From contig FN649738.1 of assembly GCA_000310025.1 (NCBI GenBank), forward strand, positions 1,342,742-1,406,741: a stretch of 64,000 nt of DNA. Direction: 5' to 3'. Below the pieces are notes generated by a model that saw only the letters and a list, made by a program, of their open reading frames with translations, was not told the origin of the DNA and searched no databases. A program made the position numbers and the translations under genes. Shown here in pieces: positions 22,001-37,000 of the stretch (positions within the stretch are counted from its first letter, which is position 1; each line of letters begins with the position of its first letter). The DNA comes from Ectocarpus siliculosus. Lineage: Eukaryota > Sar > Phaeophyceae > Ectocarpales > Ectocarpaceae.

Positions 22001-25000
22001 GCCGCAGTCTTGCCCTCCACGAATCAAGACTCTCGTCTTTCGCCGGCCCTCCTGAATCGCACGAACACCAGTCAAGAGTGAAATGATACGCGTTATCCCC
22101 CTTATGAGCACACTCCACTCGTCACGACGCTGGACGAGTCATTCAATACTTCTACTCAACAACAAGAGCCCCGATACATTTCTATCAAATCATTGTTGAT
22201 GTCGTTTCCCCACTTTAATGTATTTTCATTGATTTTGCTTTTGCACGACCTTCCCGGCCGCATCCTTGCCATCATTGAGATACATGCGCCCTTGGAGTTA
22301 ATGGGAGAGATAGAGAGAGAGGGAGGGAGAGCGGAAAGAACCAGAGCCTCCATGTGCCTGATCGAGTGTCTGCACCAAATTTGTGGATAACAGAAATACA
22401 CTGCCTCGGATCCAACACACTTCCCCCGATTATTTCTTCGCATTCATGGTGCTCTGCCTGCAGCAAAGAAGGCGACTTTTCGGCAACATTCTGAAACACT
22501 GCATCATCGACAATACCCGACCTAAGGGCATATAGCCCACAAACGTCTCTGGAAACGTTATGGTTTTCCTGGGACGCCACCGGTTGCACCATCAAATTCT
22601 GTCTACTTTGCAACCATCGTCTCATGAAACAACGCATCGGCCATCACCGATAGACAACTTGATACATCCGAGCTGAATGTTTCGTGGGTAAAACTAGCCC
22701 AGTCGTGTGTACAGGTGAAAGCTCGAGGGTTGGGACAAGATGACGGTGAAAGAGTTCAAACGCCAATCAAAAGTTCACTGGTTCGGATCTTGCACTCAAA
22801 CCCATCTCCGTGGATGCTGTCCCGCCTTCACGGTAGTTCAATGGCCGGTGTTGGGTACCTTTGTTAAAAGTCAACAGGTTGTACGGCCTCCCTTGCTTTG
22901 TGGTGCATTTGGAGTTGCGTGCAATGTCCTCTCTTGAAAGAGAAGCGCGGCCTAAGCATTCTCACTCGTCGTTTCACCACTATAATAGTACAAGCTTCGT
23001 GACGGCTTTCCGGGTTTTCCCCGGAACGCAGCCACACAAGGAACATCGCACCCATACAATCACATGCTTCCGTGGGAGTGAAATGTGGCAATTGATTTTC
23101 TTGCTGCCACAGAGTTACGGCTCCACAGAATCTTGAAAAACTCCATGGCCTTTTCGGTGTCCAAGAGGCAATGAATGCTCAACTACGGTTCTGCGTCTAC
23201 TCTCCCTCACCGGTCAGGTAGTTGCTGTCGATCTCAAGCCTCTTCAAGTTGCGCAGAGCTCCAAACTCGTGAGGGATGGAACCTGGACAAATATGCATCG
23301 CATGCTATTTAAGGCTCGTCATCGTCCCGCCGGACGTTGCGGGTAACATACGAATGAAGGCGCCGGCTGTACGACAGCGGTCCGTCTACGGTGTTCAACC
23401 AACACGAGGTTTTATCACTGCCAGAGCACTTTCGAGGATGTGAATTGCACGACGAGCACCGCCGGGTCAGACATGTCCTAGCATACGACGGTCTTAATGC
23501 ACTTGTCAACGGCTCCCATTAAATGCCATCATCAAGCCACCAATCCTAGGGCTGCGACCGGAGGCTGCGAGATTCCGCACGGTCCTTCACGTGTTTCCGC
23601 GAGGACCCATTTCGTATTCCTTGTCTCTATGTTTTGCCGCTGGCTATGCTAAGACAAGGCAAGGTTGAAAACGGAATAGCGATTTATCAGTTCTAGTTCC
23701 ATGTTCGCATTTTGTTTACGGTTCAAAACACCTCCCTGAACCGAATGTTTGACCTACTGCAAAGTGTGCGAAGTATAGCAATTGGTTCTTGCTCTTCACA
23801 CATGATATGGCGTCACTTTACTCCCTGGGAAAAATCACGGCATTTCCGGTGTACACTCAGCTATGCAATGCATGCCCAATGTCCGCGATACTGTTTTGTA
23901 TTTTAGACCCGGTTCTCCGTCGGCTTTCCCTCAACGGTCAGGCAACATGTTTGGGACGGACAAAGCGGCGTATTGGGGATACCAGTGTTCCATCTAAACA
24001 AGTTCCCTGGAAATCTACCCCCCAAAGGAAAATACGCAACGTTCACCTTCTTCAGCTCGCCAGGGCTCCAGTGACCTCTTGGACAAACTTAGAAACACAC
24101 CAAAAAATAAAACCAATAGGGGCAGCACGCCGAAACGAACCTCTTGCTCTTGATTTTACGGACATCACCTTAGCCGTGCGGCAATGAATTGAGCGATACA
24201 GAGACAGGGCGGCGGCAAAAGCCACCCACCCGAGCTATGTATTTGGTTTTCACAAGGATGGATTGGCAATGGTTGGGCACTGTGACATCGTCATCCCCTT
24301 GTGACAGTCCTCGGAACCGCCACAAAGAGAGATCAACCCGTCGCATTCTTCCTCTTTCCTCGGACATTCAACCGGCGGTCGGTTCGGCGTATTGGGTACC
24401 ACATTGTGGCACAACGGAAGGGCGAAGGCAGTAGCCACTACCTGAGCTGTGTGATCGTGTGCACATCGCGTTTCCCGCAGGTTGAGGCTGTGAGGAAGAT
24501 TAGGCTTCGTCGACGATGTATCGCACTGCTTTCAATTCGAACGGAAATCACGCCGCTTGACGACCGCGGTCATTTCGATTTTGAGTGTTTCGGTGGTAGC
24601 TTTAGAGGAAAAGGGCGGAGTACCTTGAAAAGCCACCGCCAGATACAAACAGTATACTAAATCAAGTTTATCATGAAAGGTTGTGAGATAAAACAACCCA
24701 TCATCTATTGCATCGTAGGCTGGGCCGGCCTTGGTGCGAATGAAGCTGATACTGATTTCTGATTTCACGTCACCTATAGACGGTTGCCATGGAGATGAAC
24801 ACGTGCCAACGTGGCTAGAGCTCGACGTGTTTCGGGAGTGGGACATATATAAATCACATGGCAAATGCTACACTCTTTGCCTCGTCACAGTCAGTCACGG
24901 CGTGATGAAAGATGAACGATGCCGCCGCCGTAATGAACGTCCGTCGTGCCTCCCCGCGTTGGCGAGACTCGAAAAGAACCGATTTTACCACGACATCCTC

Positions 25001-28000
25001 TCTCACCAGTGATCTTGTTGCCGTTGATGAGAAGCATCTCCAGCTTGCTGAGGGCTCCAAGCGCCTTGGGAATGGGTCCTGCGTAAGACAATTACAAAAT
25101 GTGTCATACCCATGATCAAATTGAAACTGTTGACCATGACATGAGTGCCGCCCACGCCTTGTGCGTGCGGGAAAACTTCTACAAGCTACAGTAGTCTTAC
25201 CAGAAGCCGAGCAACACCGATTGATATGTAGTCAACATGTTTTACCAGTAGGCTGTTGTTGATTGCGGCCAACGAGTTCAGCAGATCAGCCCCACACTCA
25301 GGCCAAGCACCCCAAGCTCCCCAACTTGAGAGTATTTGTCATCGTGTGCTTGCTGGCTACCGGCGTGGTGCGTCCCCGGTGAAGAGGGACAGGACCTTCC
25401 GCTTCAATGACATCGGTTCTGGCTGGGTTTAGACGACATCTCCAGGGACACAGATGCAGCGCGCAGGAGCAAAGGCAACCGCCTGAGCCATGCCTTATTT
25501 GGCCTCCACGATGCACAACGATTGGAAGCTCGGAGGCCACCATTCTTCTGAAAAACATGCTTGCATGTACATGGAACAAACAGAGGTCAACCCAATTCCT
25601 GTAGCCTCGATATACAGTGCATATTCGATAGGTTCCGAGGGAAAGCGCAAACGAGATGAACAATACATGTTATCAAGCTGTGACGCATGGCGCGTCCTGA
25701 GCTGCGATGACGACGCGCCGCGGGGTTGTGACTGTCTCACAGCAACCTGCTTGAACCCCTACGAAGACCGACCGCTGTGCTGCCGCGGTGAACATTGTAG
25801 GAAGTGCCTCGCACAGTCACCACATACTGTACGCGCGGTTAGATTAGGGCCGTTTTAAACATGCAAAGCACATTCTTACATAAATTTTATGTTTCCAAGT
25901 TTGGAAACTTTGCGCGGCGAGTTCGAAGGCAAAATCTTCGGAACCTTTCCGAACATTTGGAAGCTACCGTTCCAAAGTTTTGGGGCCCTCATCAATTTCA
26001 AATTGTTTATGACTTCCAAATTTTAATTTTTGGAATTTGGAAATTTGGAAAAAAACGCTATCACTAAAACGGCCCTTATGCAGTGTTGTTGACTCCAACC
26101 CCGTGTGGAGGGCAGTGCCGCGAGGGCTAAAACGACCTGAACCGTAGCCCAACCTCCACCGATGTACATAGATCAAAACGCGGCCACGATATCGCAAAAC
26201 GCGTTTTGTGTGTTTTCGTCCTATTTATGATGGCGACAGTCCCCCCACTTTTCGTGTTGACGTGCACTACATGTATGTAGAGAACTGCACTTTTCAGTGT
26301 ATTTTTCGTACAACTACAACCAGCCAGGGTCACACAGGAGGGGGTAAGCACCGGGGCTTATTGCTTTTATATTTTTTCTATTTTCGTGCCCCACCTAAAT
26401 CCTGTTAAGCGTGCTGAAAATATATTTTTATTGCGAGAAGGGATAGCCGTCCCTTTCCCTCGTCAACGGTGCTAGTGTCGAAGCTTGGTACTCACGACGT
26501 TTTCAGCCTTTCCTTTCTCTTTCACCCGCAAAAGTTGTATATACATTCAACCCATGGGGACTCGAACTCACGACGACTTTGCCACAAGCGGTTTCGAGGT
26601 TACCACTAGACGACCGGGACGACCAGTGGCACAGTGTCGAGAAATACCCAACAGGGGGTCTACAGGCGGAATACATCCCCGGCACCTTGGGGACGAGCCC
26701 TGATATAGTACAATCGCCAGACATAAAGCAGACACGTTCGTCTGTATGAGGATTGCGCGATGCTATACGAGCCAACCAGACAACTTACTGGAACCCGAGC
26801 AAGGCCGACTGGCAGTCAAACCCTGTTGCCGGTGAGCTCGCTTGGGTCTGGACTACCGCAACCAATACATCGACCCGATAATCAGGTCATTCGTCTCAAG
26901 CTCTCAAACGTTAATATCCTGCCGATGGTCTCACTGTTCTGACTACCAGTATTGTTGCAGAACACCAAGGTCCGCCTACTCCCAAGAGCATCGGTTCCGG
27001 GTTTTGGGCAACAACTCCAGAAATACAGAAGCATAATACAAGGGGAAACGTCCCCCGCCCGAACCATGCCTGCGCCTCTACGATCACCAAGTACAACGGC
27101 TCGAATGTGTGCGAGTGTTTATCATTCAAACAGAAATGTTTTCAAGTATGGACAAACAGAGGCAACGCTTTGGCCCAAGACGCCGCCATATGCATCATTC
27201 AAACTGAGGGACTTGAATAGGCAGGCAGAGTGACGTCAAATACAACAGCGTCATACATGGCCGAGGTCCTTCGGGACGAAGGGGTTCCAGTATTTACCGC
27301 CAGATGCAAACAACTGATATCAAACGATATCATGAAGTTGGAGCGGGTCCACAGCAAACCATCACCTGGAGCGTCGTACGCGGCATTGTTCCCACATCAC
27401 GCTGAGTTTACTCTCCCTCACCAGAAAGTGCGTTGCCGCTGAGCCCAAGCCGTTCCAACTTGCCGAGATCTCCAAGTACTCCGGGGATGGACCCTGCACA
27501 AACCAAAAAAGAGCCAAATGGTGATCTCGTTAAGGAGCCGCTGATGGGCGAGGTGTAGTGAAACATACATGGTGCGGCGGGCTGGTCAACAAAACGGTCC
27601 GACCTACCGCGTGGGCGAGACACGAAAGGAATCAATCTTCCCACGCCATCCTATTTCACCAGGTGAGCTTGTTGTGGTACATGGAAAAAATCGTCAGTTC
27701 GTTGAGAGCTCCAAGCGCCTCGGGGATGGGACCTGCAGCAGACAAAGGGACAACGAGTCACATTGCCTGGTCAAATTGAAAATGTAACGCAAGACATGAT
27801 GTGTCGCTCACGCCTTGTGTGTACTGTACGGAGGTGCTCTACAACCTAGCAAAACACCAGAAGCCAACACCAGCCATGAGACAACGCCTACTATTGTTTC
27901 CCTCATAATTCAGCTTGGTTCGGATCGCGACCAACACGATCAGCATATCGCACTGACACGTAGGTCAAGCATCCACATCTCTCAAACATCCCCCGTGATG

Positions 28001-31000
28001 CTAAACGTTCTCGGTTCAACTATTCTACCGGATTTATTGCGGGCACCAATGCCTCCCGACCCTGGCGAGAGATTAGCCATCTTTCCACGGGCATCAGCTA
28101 CGGATTCCGGAGACGAATCCGGGGGGGAAGATGCAGAGAGAAACGGAATAAGACTTTCGCTAGAGGTATGCCGGTCGAGTGCTACTACTAGACACAACGA
28201 CTCGAAGCTGCGGGGTCGGTATCGTCGAACGCAATGGTTGGAAATACATGGCACAAGCTGATGTCAACCCGTTAGGAGCTTCCTGTGGCCTCGAGTTCCA
28301 GTGTCTAGTCTCCGACGATAGGCGAGAGCGAAGTGAAATGGAAATAGCCATTCCTTTGAGGGACAAAGCAGCAACTTGAGTTGCGTCTACAATGCACCGT
28401 GAGGTTGTCGACGTCACACGGCAAGCTGTGACGACACCCCAGCACATCAGCAAGAAGAAAACCACCGATGTGCTGTCGCTGCCTTGACTGAGCAAAGTGT
28501 CACGGCATAGTCGCCACTTCGGTATGGGCCAACAGACATACCGCGTATATATTTGTACAGCCTTGCCGCGTCCAAAAGCCCCTGTTTGGGGAAACATCGC
28601 TTGAAGCAACCAAGAAAAGCTACAGCAAAACCTCCACTAGGACACCTATGAAAGTGCCCACGGTATGGTATCGTGCAAAACGTGTTGCCAAATACCGAAC
28701 AACGTGTACATGAACGGATATGAGCTGCGAGCTGCTTGAAACGTTATCTTTGCGACAGCAACCAAACCAATACACAAACAACGAACACAAGACATCATCA
28801 TCAATGTCGTGCGATTCTACGCCGCTGGTGGGCACGGCGTACTGAAACATGTAAGATGCGGCCGGCTGGTTGAAAATCGGTCCGACCTACCGCGTGGGCG
28901 ACACACGAAAGGAATCAATCTTCCCACGCCATCCCATCTCACCAGTGAGCTTATTGTCGTGCATCATAAGCTGTTGCAGCTCGCTGAGAGCTCCAAGCAC
29001 CTCGGGAATAGTCCCTGCTCGAGACAAAAGCACAATGAGTCACATGTCGTGATGAAATTTCAAATGCAACGCAAGACACCATGTATCAACCACGCCCGGT
29101 GTGTACTGTACGCAGATGCTCCACAAGCGACTCCAGAAACCGAGCAACACCAGCTAGCGTTAACGCCGTTTGCTTCGCTCAGAATTCAGCTTGGTTCGGA
29201 TCGCGACCAACACGATCAGCATATCGTACTGACACGTAGGTCAAGCATCCACGTCTCTCAAACATCCCCCGTGATGCTAAACGTTCGACTGTTGTACCGG
29301 ATTTGTTGCGGGCACCAATGCCTCCCTACCCTGACGAGAGATTAGTCATCTTTCCACGGGCATCAGCCACGGTTTTCGGAGACGAATCCGGGGGGGAAGA
29401 TGCAGAGAGCAAGGGAAAACGACTCTCGCTAGAGGTATGCTCGCGAGTGCTACTACTAGATACAATGACTCGAAGCTGTGAGGTCGGTATCATCGAACGC
29501 AATGGTTGGAAATACATGGCACAAGCTGATGTCAATCCGTTAGGAGCTTCCTGTGGCCTCGAGTTCCAGTGTCTAGTCTCCGATGATAGGCGAGAGCCAA
29601 GTGAAATGGAAATAGCCATTCCTTCGAGGTATAAAGCATGGAGCATCCTGAGTTGCGCCCACAATGGACCGTAAGGGTGCCGACGTCACACGGAAAACTG
29701 CGCCGACACCCCAGCACACCAACAACAAGGCCACCGACGTGCTGTCGCTGCCTTGATTGAGCAAAGTGTCACGCAAAGACGCCACTTCGCTATGGGCCAA
29801 CAGACATACCGCGTATATACAGCCTTGCCGAGCCCACGCCCGTGTATGGGGAAACATCGCTTCAAGTGAAGCAAATATGATAATGCTACAGCAAAACCTC
29901 CACCTAGGACACCTATTAAAGTGCCCACGGTATGGTATCGTGCAAAACGTGTTGCCAAATACCGAACAACGTGTACATGAACGGATATAAGCTGAGCTGC
30001 TTGGAGCGTTGTCTTTGCGACAGCAACAAAAACAAGACACAAACAACCAACATCAAGACACCATCATCAATGTCATGCGATTCTACTGCACACTATCCTC
30101 CGCGGCATCGTGAGCGGGATTGGTCCCGCTTCGCAACGTGTTCCATTCTCCCTCACCGGTCAGCTGGTTGCCGTCGAGTCGAAGAATTTGCACCTTTCCG
30201 AGGCCTCCAAGCTCTCCGGGGATGGAACCTGCACGGGCGTACAGCAGGTGGCCCACTGGTTATGCTGCTGCTGATGTACTGAGCATGATGAGGAGACATG
30301 TGTGATGCCGCCGGCTCGTTCAACATCGGACCCGCCTACATCGTGGGCGAGACACGAAATGATGTCCCCACGCCATCCTCCCTCACCGATGAACTTGGCG
30401 ACGTTCACCACACAAGTTTCTTCAGCTTGCGATGTACGTCTCACGTGTCATCGACTTGCATGCGTTCTCCAAGATGAGAATGTCTCCACCGTTTCGTGGG
30501 TTCGGGGGACCCTATGCAAGCCAACTATAATAGACCACCTATTGGTACCCTCTGATGGCAACCAAACGCTCTTGCCGGTGAGCTCGCTTGCGTCCGGACT
30601 ACCGCGACCAACGCATCGACCTGACACTCACGTCGAAAGTCGCAAGCTCTCAAACCCTTTTGTTTCCTTCAGAATTCAGGTTGGTTCGGATCGCGACGAA
30701 CACGACAGGCATATCGCACTGACACTTAGGTCAAGCACCCAATCTCCCAAGCGGCCCTGGTGAAAAAACCCGCTGATCGTCTAGCGGTCTGAATGTTGCA
30801 GGCACCAATGTCGTCCTACCCGGGCGAGATGTGACCTATCTCTCCACGGGCATCAGTTCCGGATTTCGGAGACAATTCTCCGAGGGGTACACGCCGCAGA
30901 GAGAAAGGGGAAAAGACCACCGCTCAAGGAATGCCGGTCGAGTGCTACTAATATACTAACCGCAACGACTCGAAGCTGCGGGGGTGGTATCGTCGAACGC

Positions 31001-34000
31001 AATGGTTGGAAACACATGGCACAAGCGGATATCAATCCGTTAGGAACTTCCCGTGGCCTCGAGTTCCAGTGCCTAGTCGAAAGGCCTCGATGATGGCGAG
31101 AGCGAAGTTGAATAGCCATTCCTTCGAGGTGTAAAGCATCGAGCATCCTCAGTTGCACTACAATGTACCGTGAGACTGTTGACGTCACACGGCGAGCTGT
31201 CATGACACCCCCGCACCACCAAGAACAAGACCACCGATATGCTGTCGCCGCCATGAGTGACGAAAGTGTCACACACAGTCGCTAAATCGCTATGGGTCAA
31301 CTGACATACCGCGAATATACAGCCTTGCAGAGTCCAAGCCCCTGTGTAGGGAAACATCGCTTAAAGTGCAGCAAATATGGAAAGCTACGACACGCCTAAG
31401 CCAAGACTTCGCCACATGCACCAATCCAGCTGAGCGACTGAGAAGGAGGCAGGGAGAGTGTCGCCAAATAACGGACAAGGGGTACAACAGCGGCATACAG
31501 CGCCGAGGTCCTTTCGGTACAGACGGGTCCCAGTACAGCACGACCGCCAGATACAAACGTTAGCATGAAGGCTGTAAGATCCTAAAGCACACCATGATCT
31601 AGGGCGTCGTAGGCGGCCTTGTTCTGACATCGCGCTGAGTTGCATTCTGTCTTACCTGAGAGCTGGTTGCCGTAAAGAAAAAGCTGTTCCAACTTGCCGA
31701 GAGCTCCAAGCACTCCTGGGATGGACCCTGCACAAAACAAAAGAGCCAAACGGTGAACTCGTCAGTTCGCCGCTGGTAGGCGCGGCATGGTGAAAAGGTA
31801 TGATGCGGCCGGCTGGTTGAACATCGGTCCGACCTACCGCGTGGGCGACACACGAAAGGAATCAATCTTCCCACGCCATCCCATCTCACCAGTGAGCTTG
31901 TTGTCGTTCATGCAAAGCGTCTCCAGCTCGCTGAGAGCTCCAAGCGCCTCGGGAATAGTCCCTGCTCGAGACAAAAACACAATGAGTTACATGTCCTGAT
32001 GAAACTTCAAATGCAACGCAAGACACCATGTGTCAACCACGCCCGGTGTGTACCGTACGGAGATGCTCCACAAGCGACTCCAGAAACCGAGCAACACCAG
32101 CTAGCGTTAACGCCGTTTGCTTCCCTCAGAATCCAGCTTGGTTCGGATCGCGACCAACACGATTAGCGTATCGCACTGACACGTAGGTCAAGCATCCACA
32201 TCTCTCAAACATCCCCCGCGATGCTAAACGTTCTCGGTTCGACTGTTGTACCGGATTTGTTGCGGGCACCAATGCCTCCCTACCCTGACGAGAGATGACC
32301 CGTCTTTCCACGGGCATCAGCTACGGTTTTCGGAGACGAATCCGGGGGGGAAGATGCAGAGAGCAAGGGAATAACACTTTAACACTTTCGCTAGAGGTAT
32401 GCCGGTCGAGTGCTACTACTAGATACAACGACTCGAAGCTGTGAGGTCGGTATCATCGAACGCAATGGTTGGAAATACATGGCACAAGCTGATGTCAATC
32501 CGTTAGGAGCTTCCTGTGGCCTCGAGTTCCAGTGTCTAGTCTCCGATGATAGGCGAGAGCAAAGTGAAATGGAAATAGCCATTCCTTTGAGGTATAAAGC
32601 ATGGAGAATCCTGAGTTGCGTCTACAATAGACCGTAAGGGTGCCGACGTCACACGAAAAACTGCGCCGACACCCCAGCACACCAACAACAAGGCCACCGA
32701 TGTGCTGTCGCTGCCTTGACTGAGCGAAGTGTCACGCATAATCGCCACTTCGCTATGGGCCAACAGACATACCGCGTATATACAGCCTTGCCGAGCCCAC
32801 GCCCGTGTATGGGGAAACATCGCTTCAAGTGAAGCAAATATGATAATGCTACAGCAAAACCTCCACTACTGTAGGACACCTATGAAAGTGCCCACGGTAT
32901 GGTATCGTGCAAAACGTGTTGCCAAATACCGAACAACGTGTACATGAACGGATATAAGCTGAGCTGCTTGAAACGTTGTCTTTGCGACAGCAACCAAACC
33001 AATACACAAACAACCAACACAAGACACCATCGTCAATGTCGTGCGATTCTACTGCACACTACCCTCCGCGGCATCGTGAGCGGGATTGGTCCCGCTTCGC
33101 AACGTGTTCCATTCTCCCTCACCGGTCAGCTGGTTGCCGTCGAGTCGAAGAATTTGCACCTTTCCGAGGCCTCCAAGCTCTCCGGGGATGGAACCTGCCC
33201 GGGCGTACAGCAGGTGGCCCACTGGTTATGCTGCTGCTGATGTACTGAGCATGATGAGGATACATGTGTGATGCCGCCGGCTCGTTCAACATCGGACCCG
33301 CCTACGTCGTGGGCGAGACACGAAATGATGTCCCCACGCCATCCTCCCTCACCGATGAACTTGGCGACGTTCACCACACAAGTTTCTTCAGCTTGCGATG
33401 TACGTCTCACGTGTCATCGACTCGCATGTGTTCTCCAAGATGAGAATGTCTCCACCGTTTCGTGGGTTCGGGGGACCCTATGCAAGCCAACTATAATAGA
33501 CCACCTATTGGTACCCTCTGATGGCAATCAAACGCTCTTGCCGGTGAGCTCGCTTGCGTCCGGACTACCGCGACCAACGCATCGACCTGACACTCACGTC
33601 GAAAGTCGCAAGCTCTCAAACTGCTACATTATGCGAATCGTTTCAAATCCTGACCACCCGCGGTATTGTTGCAGGGCACCGAGGCCTCCCTACTCAGACG
33701 AAATTGGATCTATATCTCCAAGAGCATCGTTCCCGGGTTTACGCCACAACTCCAGGGATACCGATGCATGATGCAAGGGGAAATGTCCCCCGCCCCAGGC
33801 ATGCCTTTGGTGCCTCTACGATGTAGAACGGTTCGAAGGTGGAGATTGTTATCGTTCAGAGAGCAAGGGTTTCAAGTACGGGCAAACAGAAGTCACGCCA
33901 TTTCCAGCCTCCTGTGGCCTCGCTTTCCGATGGATAGTCGATAGGTTCCGAGGAAGAGCGGAACAAAAATGAAACGACCACCTCTTAGAGGCGCATTGCA

Positions 34001-37000
34001 TGGCACGTCCTGGTTGCAAGCATAATGTATCGTAAAACTGCTGTGGAAGGCATAAAACGAAGACGACACATGAAACGAGAAGCCACTGATAGGTTGCCTT
34101 CATATTTGGAGGACGTAAAGTCCCCACGTCGTTACGGGGCATCTGGCATCCGTGAATTTACAATCATGTCGCGTGTCGTGCAGGCGACACCACGAGTCTC
34201 ATTTCATAGACCAACTGCAAACCTAAGCTAACACTGCGTCACCTATATCAATCCAGCTGAGCGACTGAGAAGGAGGCAGGGAGAGTGTCGCCAAGCGACG
34301 GACAAGGGGGTACAACAGCGGAATACAGCGCCGAGGTCCTTTCAGTGCGGACGGGTCCCAGTACAGCACGACCGCCAGATACAAACGTTAGCATGAAGGC
34401 TGTAGGATCCTAAAGCAAACCATGATCCAGGGCGTCCTAGGCAGCCTTGTTCTGACATCGCGCTGAGTTGCATTCTGTCTTACCTGAGAGCTGGTTGCCG
34501 TAGAGAAAAAGGTGTTCCAACTTGCCGAGAGCTCCAAGCACTCCTGGGATGGGCCCTGCACAAAACAAAAGAGCCAAACGATGAACTCGTCAGTTCGCCG
34601 CTGGTGGGCGCGGCGTGGTGAAAAGGTATGATGCGGCCGGCTGGTTGAAAATCGGTCCGACCTACCGCGTGGGCGACACACGAAAGGAATCAATCTTCCC
34701 ACGCCATCCCATCTCACCAGTGAGCTTGTTGTCGCCCATGTCCAGGTTATTCAGCTCGCTGAGAGCTCCAAGCGCCTCGGGAATAGTCCCTGCTCGAGAC
34801 AAAAGGACAATGAGTCACATGTCGTGATGAAATTTCAAATGCAACGCAAGACACCATGTGTCAACCACGCCCGGTGTGTACTGTACGGAGATGCTCCACA
34901 AGCGACTCCAGAAACCGAGTAACACCAGCTATGCGTTAACGCCGTTTGCTTCCCTCGGAATCCAGCTTGGTTCGGATCGCGACCAACACGACCAGCATAT
35001 CGCACTGACACGTAGGTCAAGCATCCACATCTCTCAAACATCCCCCGTGATGCTAAACGTTCGACTGTTGTACCGGATTTGTTGCAGGCACCAATGCCTC
35101 CCTACCCTGACGAGAGATTGGTCATCTTTCCACGGGCATCAGCTACGGATTTCGGGGACGAATCCGGGGGGGAAGATGCAGAGAGCAAGGGAATAACACT
35201 TTCGTTAGAGGTATGCCCTCGGGTGTTTCTACTAGATACAACGACTCGAAGCTGCGGGGTCGGTATCGTCGAACGCAATGGTTGGAAATACATGGCACAA
35301 GCTGATGTCAACCCGTTAGGAGCTTCCTGTGGCCTCGAGTTCCAGTGTCTAGTCTCCGATGATAGGCGAGAGCAAAGTGAAATGGAAATAGCCATTCCTT
35401 TGAGGGACAAAGCAGACACTTGAGTTGCGTCTACAATGCACCGTGAGGTTGTCGACGTCACACGGAAAACTGTGACGACACCCCAGCACACCAACAACAA
35501 GGCCACCGATGTGCTGTCGCCGCCTTGACTGAGCAAAGTGTCACGCATAATCGCCACTTCGCTATGGGCCAACAGACATACCGCGTATATGCAGCCTTCC
35601 CGAGCCCACGCCCGTGTATGGGGAAACATCGCTTCAAGTGAAGCAAATATGATAATGCTACAGCAAAACCTCCACTACTGTAGGACACCTATGAAAGTGC
35701 CCACGGTATGGTATCGTGCAATACGTGTTGCCAAATACCGAACAACGTGTACATGAACGGATATGAGCTGCGAGTTGCTTGAAACGTTGTCTTTGCGACA
35801 GCAACCAAACCAATACACAAACAACCAACACAAGACACCATCATCAATGTCATGCGATTCTACTGCACACCACCCTCCGCGGCATCGTGAGCGGGATTAG
35901 TCCCGCTTCGCAACGTGTTCCATTCTCCCTCACCGGTCAGCTGGTTGCCGTCGAGTCGAAGAATTTGCACCTTTCCGAGGCCTCCAAGCTCTCCGGGGAT
36001 GGAACCTGCCCGGGCGTACAGCAGGTGGCCCACTGGTTATGCTGCTGCTGATGTACTGAGCATGATGAGGATACATGTGTGATGCCGCCGGCTTGTTCAA
36101 CATCGGACCCGCCTACGTCGTGGGCGAGACACGAAATGATGTCCCCACGCCATCCTCCCTCACCGATGAACTTGGCGACGTTCACCACACAAGTTTCTTC
36201 AGCTTGCGATGTACGTCTCACGTGTGATGGACTTGCATATCGCTCTCCCGTGGCGCACCAAAGTGATGGCTTTGGTGCTACCGTTGGTACGGGTAGCCAG
36301 AGCGCGAGTGGCCCCCCACACGCTGCTTTGCTTCTAAGTCCGAGTTGCGGGGGGTGATTGGTTCGTTGTTGCTTATCTGCGAGGTCGTGCGGCCTGGTAA
36401 ATATTTTGTTGGCCGCATGCCTAACCAGTTGGGGCTACCGCCGGTGCAATTGACCGCCCGGGGGGTGGCACGGAAACGGATCGGCCCGAGTTTCATGCCG
36501 ACATGCGGTTTTGGCGTGTGATGGTCGAAGGGGGCCTGGGATCGCCGTCGCGGTTGTTAACAGCCCCACGTGTATGTTTTTTCGATCAACCATATTCGTG
36601 TATTTTGTGGTCGGACATGCGATGGGAGGGTATTTCTTGCATGCCGAATTCCGTTCTGGAGTGTGGTGGCGTTTTGATTTTAGTCAAGAAGTACGGGAGA
36701 GGCTTCGCCAGCAGGTCGAGGGGCGCGACGATCTGAGCATCAACATGCTCGAACTCCTCGCGATGGTAGTTGGCGCCTGGGTGTTCATTGTACAATCGGA
36801 CGTGAGGCCAGAGTACGCCCGCAATAGCATCCGTATGATGGGAGACAACTCTTCGAGTGTGGCGTGGGTGAACAAATGTCGGGGGGGGAGCGAGCCCCGA
36901 TCGGGGGCACTCATGCGTATGCTAGGATGTTTGGAGATGGGCAGCGGATGGTGTTTTGAGGCGGCTCATGTTCGGGGGGTCGATAACACGATTGCAGATG

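Noticed and set aside
26560-26624. tRNA gene (minus) at the SINE heads
   Set aside because: Arms do not form a full cloverleaf and the tRNA-like part is fused to a repeated body at three sites, so it is a SINE head.
28160-28380. Conserved ORF with [23 protein letters not shown], repeated near 29.5, 32.5, 35.3 kb
   Set aside because: It lies in introns of the duplicated LRR units, and both strands are equally open. Similarity is due to recent duplication, and older units do not keep the frame.
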